NCBI GenBank assembly: GCA_030144725.1
Contig: JASKMD010000005.1
Location: 62,001 to 126,000 of the forward strand
DNA from: Haematococcus lacustris
Lineage: Eukaryota; Chlorophyta; Chlorophyceae; Chlamydomonadales; Haematococcaceae
Direction: 5' to 3'
Length of the DNA: 64,000 bases
Below the pieces are notes generated by a model that did not search any database, was not told where the DNA came from, and saw only the letters and a program-made list of their open reading frames with translations. The position numbers and the translations under genes are program-made. Numbering within the stretch: position 1 is the first letter of the stretch; the number at the start of each line of letters is the position of its first letter. Below, one piece after another: positions 18,336-28,392 of the stretch.

Positions 18336-18671
18336 AGATAGCATGTGCAAGAAATTCGCGCCCCATTTGCGTCGCAACGGATGCACGGATTCACGTAAGA
18401 CTTATACCGTTCGAACGGCCTCTTTCCCTTCTTTCGATTGAGCTATGGTCGGTCCAATCGCGACCGGTCCTTGTTTATCATGAGTGATCATGTAGGACCC
18501 CATACTCTCTAGCACGCTTGCACGCCTGGCGCATGGCGAGGAACATGCCAGCCCTCATATGAGTGGCAGCAAAAGCAGGGGTGGCGCTGGGGTTAAAATG
18601 CATGCCTAAGTACTTGAACTCTCTCACCACAGGCAGGATCTCATGCTTGTACACAATGCTAGGTGATGCAG

Positions 18672-19364
18672 GGCCAACAAAACTTATTCAACAAGGAACA
18701 ACATGTTGGACTGTGGGTAATCTCACTCAGCCATCTCAATCAAGCTGTAGCATCCTCGGTCGCACCCTTGATGACTACAAACCCCATCCCGGTGGCACGT
18801 TCCATGGGCCGACCCCATGACCACTGGGCACCTCATCAAAACTAACAGCTTAATGCTTGAAAGGCTAACAGCCTGTGCAAACTACTAGGGCCTATGCATT
18901 GTTGCGGGCCCGGCCATCAATGCCCCGCCGGTACTCTGCAGCCCGGTGCAACCTCTGCCTGACCTTGGGCAGCCGGTCATTGACCAGCTTATAGCGCTGC
19001 TGGTACTCCTTGCCAATGGAGGGCAGAGCCTCCAGGTCATCCCACTGGCACAGCTCTATGGGGCGCTGCTTGCTCTCCCCAATGCGCTGGAAGTTGAGGC
19101 AGGGGTTGGTGTCACGGTCCAGCCACCTGCCCCATGGGGGGGCCTGGGGTCGTTGCACTGGGATAGGTGGGGGCTGGGCAGGGGGCTGGGCCTGGGCAGG
19201 TGGAGGGGCTGGGGGGTCCTGGGCAGGGGCGGGGACTGGGGGGTCCTGGGCAGGGGCAGGGGCTGGGGGGCTGGGCGGTCGCCATCTAACCGGAGTGCGG
19301 CGACCGCAGCGGGGCGGATGTGAGAATGTGAGAATGTGAAGGATGTGAGGCGGATGTGAGACGG
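18672..19364 (-). mobile_element. 693-bp insertion in the LINE, flanked by 14-bp direct repeats, carrying a TnpB/Fanzor-like C-terminus
   Basis: GCTAGGTGATGCAG stands at 18658-18671 and again at 19365-19378. Removing the intervening 693 bases and one repeat copy joins the LINE frame from VMVFNGNSQTA to VYKHEILPVVREFKYLG with no stop. So the repeats behave as a target-site duplication. Inside, on the minus strand, lies a TnpB-like C-terminal frame (19158-18892). The right end is made of ATGTGAG/GGATGTGA short repeats (19315-19360), like the 3' tails of retroposed sequences. A 9-bp stem (19275-19283 with 19299-19307, GCGGTCGCC) is next to it. Confidence 0.75.
18892..19158 (-). pseudogene. TnpB/Fanzor-like RuvC-III and C-terminal fragment
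   Basis: The frame reads GRWLDRDTNPCLNFQRIGES, then RPIELCQW, ALPSIGKEY and a basic end. DRD followed by N..LN matches the RuvC-III signature (DRDxNAAxNI) at the C-terminus of TnpB and of eukaryotic Fanzor nucleases; this is motif recognition, not a search. It is homologous to the relic at 35.5 kb (GRWLDRDCNAALNIQRIGES). Upstream, in a shifted frame, is a proline-rich linker. The zinc ribbon and the other catalytic motifs are absent. Confidence 0.5.
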
Positions 19365-21465
19365 GCTAGGTGATGCAGTTTGTGAGTTGCCATTGAAGAC
19401 CATCACCTTTGACTTCCCCACATTGACTGAAAGGTGTTTCCTGTCTGCAAAGCCTTGCAGCTGGCAGACCAGCCGCTGCAGCCCGTGGGGCGGGGTGCTC
19501 ACCAGGGTCAGGTCATCAGCATACATGAAGTGGGTGACAGGTGTGCCTTGCACCCTCACAGCATCAACAGGACCCAGGAACTCCTTACTAATGTCGTGAA
19601 CATAGAGAGCAAACAGGAGTGGGTTGATGGGGCAGCCTTGCTTGACACCTTGGTCCGGAGTCATTGGGGGGGTGCGGTGGGGGCCATCTATCAGCACATA
19701 GCTATCATCCCTATACAGACCCTCCAGGCAGGCAAGCAAGGGCTGTGGCAGCTTGACCCCAACCCGCAAGTGCTCCCACAATTGTTGTCGAGGTATGTGG
19801 TCATAGGCCTGTTTGAAGTCAATGAAGGCAGTGAAAAGCTTGCGGTGCTTGGCATCTGCGCTAGCCTTTTGAGCGTGGACAAGATGGCGCAGAATGAACA
19901 TGGGTTGCATGGTGCTGCGTCCCGGGATGAACCCAAACTGCGCAGCTGGCAGCACTTTGTGTGTCATGCACCAGGCAGTCAGCACGTGCCGCAAGACGTT
20001 AGCATACAGGCGGTACAACACACTACTCACAGCAAGCATTCTGTACTTGTTGGGGTCTGTGGGGTCTGTGTCCTTGAAGAGGGGGCTGATTCTAGCTACC
20101 TTCCAAGCCGCTGGCGCATGCTGTGAAACCATGTGGCAAGCAGAGGGAGCAACAAGTATGTGGTAACACCCTCCTCAACTGTGCGGGCGTGTTTGATAAA
20201 GGGGGCTGGGAGCCCATCCAGGCCAGGTGCTGTGTCATTGTTGAGCTCACGTAGTTGTGCTTGTATATTGGATGTGATGTTGTCAAGATGGGGCAGCTCA
20301 TAGGCAGGCGGATGTGTTGTGACAGGGGCAGGGGGAGGGACAGAGTGAAGTCTGCCTCTCCCAAGAGGGACGGCTTGCAAATGGGCAGGCACAGCTTGAC
20401 TGGTCCTGGCTGGCTCAAGGATCACATCAGGTGCTTCATGTGTCGTAGTGGTGGTTGTGAAATAGACCTGCAGATGCTGATGCCACTTGTCAATGGGAAC
20501 CATGGACTGCTGGCGTGCGTGCTTGACTCGGAGCATCTTGAGTGCATCCCCAGGGTTGTGCTTTAGCATGTCTAGAAGCTTGGCAGCTCTATGCTTGGAC
20601 CACGCAGACTTAGCTCTAGCAACCAGCCTCCTATAGGCCTGCTTTCTAGCCCTGTAATGGTGCAAGGCCTCCCCGCTACGCAGAGCCTGCCAGAGAGCGT
20701 CTTTAGCCTCCTTGCATGACCGGTCAAACCAGACAGGCTTAACTGTGGTGTGCTTGTCAACACGCGCCAATGGGCAGAGCCTTGGCTTGAGCATCCCCGC
20801 ACTGCCCGCAGCCCGTGATATGATGTCATGCACAAAGCGGTTGATGGAGTCAGGGTATGTGCCTTGCTCAACAGCCTGCTTGACAGCCATGACCTCCTCT
20901 TCCAAGGCAATAAGAGCATCCACGTACCTTGCTGCATGATCTGGCTTCCATTGAAACTGTGGGCCAGTGTGGCAATCAGCATTGCAGGTGTGGACGGGTG
21001 TAGTGGCTTGTGCTGGTGCCTTGACTGACAGGGTAATGGGGGAGTGGTCAAACTCATGGCAAGCGTCAGGGAAGGAAGATGAGTGGCTCAAAGAGTAAAC
21101 CGATTCACTCATGATGATGTGCTCCGTGCGAGTGCTAGCTCTGCAGGTGCGCTGTCCCATGTCCCCATGTCCCCTGCCGGTGGTGGCAACAAGGCCTGTA
21201 GCTGATAGCACGTCAACTAGCTCCCTGCCAGCTTGGTTAGACTTGGTCGGGCCAATCCTAGGCACGCAAAGCTCCGGATGCTGCATGGACCAGCCATGGA
21301 GGTCACTTATCTCGCTCAGCTTGCCTAAATGAGAGTTCAGGTCACCCATAAGGAGGACATGTGGTGTGTGTGATGTAGCCTTTTGGAGCTCTAACAGCAA
21401 GTGGTTGAAGTGCTCGGAGACATTGTGAGCGGGGGGTATGTAGCACACAGGGGCAGGGACAGAGT

Positions 21466-21660
21466 GAAGTCTTGGCGCTCTAGGGTGAGCCTGGTGCGGG
21501 CGGATATGAACAACCTGCCCCAAGCTGACCAATTGCGCTCTGATGCAGCGGAGGTGGCATGCACACCTAAGAGCCTGCTGGCTGCAACAGCCAGATGGGG
21601 GAAGCCGCGGGGGCCTGCCTTGCCCCAAGAGGCTCGCCGGATGCTGACATTTCGAATCGA
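21466..21660 (-). pseudogene. Second hAT dimerisation-domain fragment, abutting the LINE
   Basis: The minus strand gives FPHLAVAASRLLGVHATSA, then SERNWSAWGRL and RLTLERQD, the hAT C-terminal dimerisation motif. It is related to the relic at 14.9 kb but clearly diverged. It is truncated at about 21465, where the LINE endonuclease frame takes over. Confidence 0.7.
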
Positions 21661-21685
21661 GACGGTGGAAGTGCGATGCCCTTAG

Positions 21686-22098
21686 GTCAGGTCTGATAAA
21701 ATGGCTCGAAAAAATGTACCGTCAATTTTTGTCGCGTATACTGCACTCCAAGAGGTCAAACCGCGACGCCCCGCTGCGGCGTGGTGCTTTTTGCCCCCCT
21801 CCGCGGTATCCTTGCACCAGTGACTCCTTGCACCCTGACGGTAGTGCACTTGAAACAACAACGCCGCAACGACGAACGAGGTAGAACGGTCACTAGTCGG
21901 TCGGTCGGCGTGCCGTGATGGGGTGCCGGCATGCAAATCTGCAGTGCTGTTTTTGAGATCGATTTGCTGCTTGTTGCTGCTGCGCATTCGTCTAGGTTTT
22001 GCGCCCTAGCTTTGAGGAATGCTCATAGCTCCCACTAGAAGCTATTGCAGTGTACTACATCTGCCCTGCGCAGGTTGGGAAGCTCTTAAAATTACCCC
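21686..22098. other. Spacer in the mobile-element island
   Basis: No recognisable gene. ATGGCTCGAAAAAATG at 21702 resembles a motif in the FAS1 intron at 9264 (ATGGCTCGAATACC). The stretch is less GC-rich than its neighbours. Confidence 0.4.
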
Positions 22099-22761
22099 CT
22101 AGGGGGAAGGGCGGGGGGGGGGGCAGATGGTTGAGGACTGCTGCTGTTGCTGCTGCATTGCGCTGTGTCTGGTTGGGCAGGGTGGGGCGACCTGGTGCCA
22201 CAGTCTTGGCTGTTGTCTGGCCGGGGCCCGCTGCTGCTGCTGCTGCTGCTGCACTGCGCTGCACTGGTTAGGCGAGGCGGGGCGGCTGCCCGGCGCAGTT
22301 GTCTTCCCCGGAGCCTTGCCGGCTGGTGCCTGGTTAGGCCCCCCTGCTGCTGCTCCTGCTGCACTGCGCTGCACCCGGTAAGGGGGGGGGGGGCGGGGGA
22401 GGCTTAGGATCTGCAGGCTGGTTGTCCTCTTCCATTGCTGCGGCAGCCGCTGACGCACCCTGCTGCTGCTGTTGATGCTGCTGCTGCTGTTGACGGGTGG
22501 CGAGGGACCTTGGTAGGAGAAAAGCTGCAGGCTGGTCCGCAGCCGCATACTCACAGGCTGCCTCAATGCATCCATGCTATTCAGGTCTGGCTTGCTGAGG
22601 TTGCTGAGGTGGACAAACAGGGGGTAGGTAATCTGCTTCCCCTTCCAGGTGGTGATGATGGCTGTGCGTGACTTGTTGCACTCAAAGCGCATGCCATGTA
22701 CAGGGGATCGCACACTGCTCTTATTCACAACTGCCTGCAGCTGCCGGCGTGCTGGCCACAC
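22099..22761 (-). CDS. Hypothetical open frame with poly-Gln/Ser tracts
   Basis: 220 codons on the minus strand starting MWPARRQLQAVVNKSSV. The first 80 residues (HGMRFECNKSRTAIITTWKG and a following YPLFVHLSNLS) look like ordinary protein. The rest is Ser, Gln and Pro runs from CAG/CTG repeats. I recognise no family. It lies among mobile-element debris and may be part of an element or spurious; low confidence. Confidence 0.25.
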   Translation of the reverse strand: MWPARRQLQAVVNKSSVRSPVHGMRFECNKSRTAIITTWKGKQITYPLFVHLSNLSKPDLNSMDALRQPVSMRLRTSLQLFSYQGPSPPVNSSSSINSSSRVRQRLPQQWKRTTSLQILSLPRPPPPYRVQRSAAGAAAGGPNQAPAGKAPGKTTAPGSRPASPNQCSAVQQQQQQQRAPARQQPRLWHQVAPPCPTRHSAMQQQQQQSSTICPPPRPSP

Positions 22762-23446
22762 GACCCGCTGCAGCAGACCCTTTCCCAGGTCTGCTGGGAG
22801 TGCGGCCTGCTGGGCAGCAGCCAGAACGCTGAGGGCTGAGACATGGGCGTGGTGGAGGAGGCAATGTTAAGGCATGGCTGGGCGGCCTGCCCAGTAGCAC
22901 AGCTCAGTGGGGCGTGGGCCTCGGCCGACTGCACAACGGCGAATATCAAGCGCGGCTGCCACGTCCCGGGCACAGAATTGCACATGGTCGCCATGTGCGT
23001 TACATCTGCGAGGCGATAAGTTGCAAGGCCTGGTCCTTAGAATATTTTTGTTGTGTAGTGCCCATGTTCAGCCATGACCAAACGAATGCCGGAAAGGCGC
23101 CTTCATCTCGCAAGCTGCGCATCCGCTACCGATCGCAGTAAACCGCCGTCTGGGTTCTATCTGCCGCCCTAGAGCAAGCCAATCAAGGTCTGTTTGCAAT
23201 CACACAGCGTGCGGGGGTGCACACTATACACTCATCTCGTCGTGCCCCCTCCGCTGCACATCGCGTCCCGACGATCGCCCACAGCAACTACCACAGCATA
23301 CCTCAGCAGCCCCTCGCAGCCCCGTAGCATCACTGGGCGCTGGGCCACCTAGTTCGAGAGCAAGCTCCTGCAACCAGCTGCTGCAGGCCCCACCTCCGAC
23401 CCTCGACAGCTTGATCAGCTGCAGCACCTAGCACAGGGAATGTGAG
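22762..23446. other. Upstream region of the RING gene
   Basis: No recognisable gene. It should contain the promoter and 5' UTR of the + strand RING gene. An in-frame stop at 23429-23431 supports a start at 23447, although AG at 23430-23431 could also be a splice acceptor for a further upstream exon. Confidence 0.35.
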
Positions 23447-23809
23447 ATGTCCACAGCATGGACCAGCTCTGTGTGGGGTCAGGGCCGTCGGGCCATCAGC
23501 GTGACACGCAAGCTGCAGCAAGGGGAAGATGGTGAGTGGCTCTGCAACCCACAGCCCAAGCTTCCGGCCCTGCATCTCACCTTCACCCTGGGCATACTGA
23601 ACCCAATACCCACGACCACATGCGAGGCTTCCCACCCAACGACCCACGCACCCACACCCACACCCTCCACCCACACACAAACTCCCCATCTTCCCACCCA
23701 CACGCCTATGCACCTTGTCACAGCCATGCGCTGGCCAGCAGCAGGGTCTCATCTTCTTCCTCCTCCTTGCCATCATCATCAGCGTCAGCATAATCATCAT
23801 CATCATCAA

Positions 23810-23871
<62 letters not shown>

Positions 23872-23872
23872 A

Positions 23873-23904
<32 letters not shown>

Positions 23905-24401
23905 ACATCATCATCATCATCAGCAGCAGCAGCAGGTGGTGTGTGGCGCTGGCAATGTGGGGTGTTGGTGGTCGGTTGCAGAATGCTTTGTGTGCCGCGA
24001 TGACGTGCCAGCCAGTGTGGGGCTACGGCCCTGCGGCCACAAGCTGTGCGCTGTGTGTGTGGAGAACATGCGGGCCAAGAACATCTTCAAGGCAGGTGCT
24101 GGCTGCAGGCGGGCGGGCGGGCGGGCGGGCGGGCGGGCGGGCGGGCGGGCGGGCGGGCGGGCGGGCGGGCGGGCGGGCGGGCGGGCGGGCGGGCGGGCGG
24201 GCGGGCGGGCGGGCGGGCGGGCGGGCGGGCGGGCGGGCGGGCGGGCGGGCGGGCGGGCGGGCGGGCGGGCGGGCGGGCGGGCGGGCGGGCGGGCGGGCGG
24301 GCGGGCGGGCGGGCGGGCGGGCGGGCGGGCGGGCGGGCGGGCGGGCGGGCGGGCGGGCGGGCGGGCGGGCGGGCGGGCGGGCGGGCGGGCGGGCGGGCGG
24401 G

Positions 24402-24467
<66 letters not shown>

Positions 24468-27400
24468 TGTTGTTTACCCAGGTGCTGGCAGCAGCAGCAG
24501 CAGCAGCAGCTTGTGGACGACACTGCACAAGATGCTGATCACATGGCTGGTCTGTTACCCCTGCTGTGGCTACTGCGGCTGATTCAGGCCGACAAGGGTG
24601 TGAAGTGCCCCTTCTGCCGCCAGTTTGTGGAGGGTTATGAACTCCTAGACGAGTGAGTGCTCCCCTCTCTCCCTCTGCCCCTCTGCCCCTCTGCCCCTCT
24701 CCCCCTCTCCCCCTCTCCCCCTCTCCCCCCTCTCCCTCCTCCCCCTCTCCCCCTCTCCCCGCCTTTCTCAACCTATGCCCTGGACCCCGCTGTCCTTTCA
24801 TATCCTTGGCACCCCTTGGCCTGACCAGGCAGTCAGAGTACGCAGACGCCCTGAGGTCATTGTTAGAGGAGGCCAACCGGGCGGCTGTTGTGGCGGCCAC
24901 TGCACGCGGCCAGGCCCTGGCTTCCTCGGTCACTCACGCGGAGCTGGTTGCGGTGCGCGCCATTGGGCGCCTTGGCAGTTGGACAGCAAGGCAGTTGCAC
25001 AGCTTGGCAGTTGGACAGCAAGGCAATTGGACAGCAAGGCAGTTGGACAGCTTGGCAGCAGGACAGCAATGCCGGTTGCGGGAACTGTGTGAACAGTGTG
25101 CAGGGAGAGGGTGTGGCAGCTCAGAGCAGAAGGCAACAGCAGCAGCAGCCGCATGAGCTGCTGGGCACCTGGCCTGTGACTCACCCTGCCCCTGCAGGCA
25201 GGCAGTGGCAAGGACTGGCACCCCATGCCAGAGCTACGGCACGACTGGGCTTGCCCCTCATGCAGTGAGGCTAACGCCTTCTGGCGTACAGGGTGCCGAA
25301 CGTGTGGCGTTGGCGGACCGCACCCCAAGCCCCTGAAACCAGTGAGAGCGTGAGGGGCTGGGGCGGGTGGTGAGCGGGTGGTGAGCGGGGGGGAGTGGAG
25401 AAAGGTAGGTGGGGAGGAGGTAAAAGGGGACAAGGGGCAGGGGGGCGGGAAGGGGAGAAGGGGCAGGAGAAGGGAGCAGGGGAGGGGGAAAGGGTGAGGT
25501 GTGAGGGGAGGCCTAGCCCTAGCCCTAGCCCTAGCCCTAGCCTGCTGCTCCTCTGGCTGCCCTGCCCTGCTCGCTGTCCCTGTAGGCCAACCCTATGAGC
25601 AACGAGGCTGAGCTGGTGGCCTGCCTCACTGTGGCCTCGCATGCTCTGTTCGCCAAGGCTATCACTGAGGCGGGCATGACCCTGACACACACTGGGCTGG
25701 CTGAGAGTGAGGGGCGGGGTGCGGGAGCAGCGAGCAGGGCGGGGTTTGAGCCTGGGCAGAACCAGGAATGGGGGCAGCCCTGATGAGGGTTAGCGGGAGG
25801 GGCTGAGAAGAGGTGCCCGTGGTACTGTTTGTGAAGGTTTTAATGGTGGAGGGAGTGAGTAGAGTGAGGTATCATGGGTGTACAGGGACTATGGGTGGGA
25901 GGTGCACTGCTGTCATCCTGGGAACTGCTGCCGCCTTGCCTTTTGGCACCGACCCTCGTCACCCACTACTGGTGTGCTCGTGTTGCTGCTCCTCACACTG
26001 CAGGTGACCCCAAGCGTGTGGCAGCAGCCCTGAAGAACCGCTCTGCAGACCGCTTGCTGCGCTTTGTGGCAGTCTTAGCTGGTGGGGTCCCCTCGCCGGC
26101 CCGCCCTTTCGCCCACCACACCACACCACACCACACCACACCACACCACACCACACCACACCACACCACACCACACCACACCACACCACACCACACCACA
26201 CCACACCACACCACACCACACCACACCACACCACACCACACGTTTCCTGCAGACCCCGACCACTTCCAGGCCTGCTGCCTGCACCCTACCGGGACCTTCA
26301 GCGTCCAGAACCTGGCGGAGGCAGCAGTGAGGCTGCGGGAGGCGATGGCTGCAGTGCCCTCTGCAGCTACTGCCCTGGCAAGCTTCAGGCGCACCTTCAA
26401 AGGCCTGGACCCTGCAGGTCGAACAGGGGAGGGGGCTAGGCCACGCATGCAGGGGTAGGGGGAGACAAAGCAGAGGTAGCCAGAGAAGGAGCCGGGGCAA
26501 GGGTCTGGCAAGGCTGGGACTAAGAAAGGGGCAGCTGTCAGGGTTGAAGGGCAACGCCCTGTGCCTACTGCCTTAGCAGCCAGCTTTTCCACTGTCATGG
26601 GCCAGTAGATAAGCTTTTCCTATGTCTATCGTCATGGATGTCAAGCCTGTTCCAGCACTCGGTATGGGGGTGCCATGTACCCACATGCTGCATGGTCGTG
26701 CAGCTGGCTGGGCATTGCCAGCAGTGTGCTCAGGCTGATGCCCTGCAGACCTCCCGCGGGGCAGTGACGCAGTAACCACACTCATCACCTGCTCTGGTGC
26801 TGACCCCTCGCTCTGGCTCCAGCACAATTTTCCTCTTTGTCACAGCATCTCACACAACACGCCTGCAGCTTCACCCACTTCTGTCCTCAGTCTCGAAGTG
26901 GAATCTCCCCTGCACCTGCAGGCCTCCTATTGTATGTGGCCTTGCCCATGATGCTCGAGTTGTCAAAGCACAACCTCGCCACGTACGTGATGCAGAAGCT
27001 CATTGTCGCGGCCGCCCCTCACGAGATCGTGGATGTTGGCGAGGCCCTGGCGCCTTATGTCATAACGCTGTTGAATAGCAACAATGGCCGTTTCACACCT
27101 CTGCGCACACTGGAGGTGATGTGGCTGTCACACTTTCGGATGCCAGTCACACATCTCGATCTCGGCATGTACCAGCGCGCTCCTGGTCGCTGCGCTTGTT
27201 GATAGTGTCGCTCTACGGCGTGCAGGTTTTGGCCGACCGGTGTAGGGACGGTGCGGAGTGGCGGTCCGCTGCCGCCATTAGGGCCGCGGGGCCGATCGCC
27301 CGCTTAGTGCTGGACACGCCGGAGGAGATCATGCACCTCGCGACGCAACATTTTGGTGTTGTGTAAGCTGTGGCGTGCGCTAGAACTGGCATTCGGCCCC

Positions 27401-28348
27401 CTCCTCCATTCCCCTCTTAGAGCTCGTCATGAAGCAGGCTGAAGGACTATCACATGCCATCCTTACCCTTGCTTGAAGCTTGTCGTCAGAACTCAAGCCT
27501 TTCGCCAACCTAGCACAAGTTCATTCTAGCACCCCGCCCCGCGTGCTGTCAACGCTGCCCCCCTGCCCCCTGACCTCACCTGCCCCTGACCTCACCTGCC
27601 CCCTGACCTCACCTGCCCCTGACCTCACCTGCCCCCTGACCTCACCTGCCCCTGACCTCACCTGCCCCTGACCTCACCTGCCCCCTGACCTCACCTGCCC
27701 CTGACCTCACCTGCCCCCTGACCTCACCTGCCCCTGACCTCACCTGCCCCCTGACCTCACCTGCCCCTGACCTCACCTGCCCCCTGACCTCACCTGCCCC
27801 TGACCTCACCTGCCCCCTGACCTCACCTGCCCCCTGACCTCACCTGCCCCCTGACCTCACCTGCCCCCTGACATCACCTGCCCCTGACCTCACCTGCCCC
27901 TGACCTCCCCTGCCCCTGACCACCCCTGCCCCTGACATCACCTGCCCCCTGACCTCCCGTGGCTCAGCCTCCCCTGCCCCCTGACCTCGGCCCTGCCCCT
28001 GCCCCTCGCAGCTGCCTAACGTGTGTGCTGTCCGTGGGCGTGCCCCAGCACGACTGCCTGCTGCTGGGGTCCCGCCTGACCTCCCTGGTGCCTAACCTCC
28101 TTGGTCAGTTCTGGAGTCACGGGACCAAGCCTGGACTGGACCTGGTGACCGCCTTGCTGCAACTGGAGGCTCCGGCATGGGGTCCTGCATGGGCGGCGGA
28201 GCATTTCCGCGACTTAGCCTGTTGTGCAGCAGGGCATGTGCTGGTAAGGGGGTTGGGCTACTGAGCATGTGGGTGAGCATGTGGGTGTGCATGCTTGCAT
28301 ACTTGCATGGCTGTGGAGCCAATGCTGATTTTGCATAAAACCTGCCAG

Positions 28349-28392
<44 letters not shown>

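Larger units (their letters stand above)
18475..21465 (-). mobile_element. LINE (non-LTR retrotransposon), APE endonuclease plus reverse transcriptase, disrupted
   Basis: On the minus strand the endonuclease part shows HVLLMGDLNSHLG and FDHSPITLSVK, missing the N-terminal half. A linker reaches NNDTAPGLDGLP. The reverse transcriptase follows: AAWKVARISPLFKD, FGFIPGRST, FIDFKQAYDHI, QGCPINPLLF, FMYADDLTLV and KSKVMVFNGNS. After an inserted segment (18672-19364) it continues with EFKYLGMHFN until a stop near 18480. A frameshift near 20110-20130 separates endonuclease and RT frames, and the 5' end is lost against a hAT fragment. The element is therefore dead in this copy. It encodes both activities needed for target-primed retrotransposition (family knowledge). 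Confidence 0.85.

Noticed and set aside
23920..24933. Ala/Pro/Arg repeat frames of 166-363 codons over the GGGC array
   Set aside because: They come from translating the intronic tetramer array; the RING motifs are contiguous only when the array is spliced out.
27364..27366. TAA as the end of the RING/PUF-like gene
   Set aside because: It overlaps a good donor (GT|GTAAGC). Splicing at 27362 continues in phase into further well-formed exons ending with a second RanBP2 finger.
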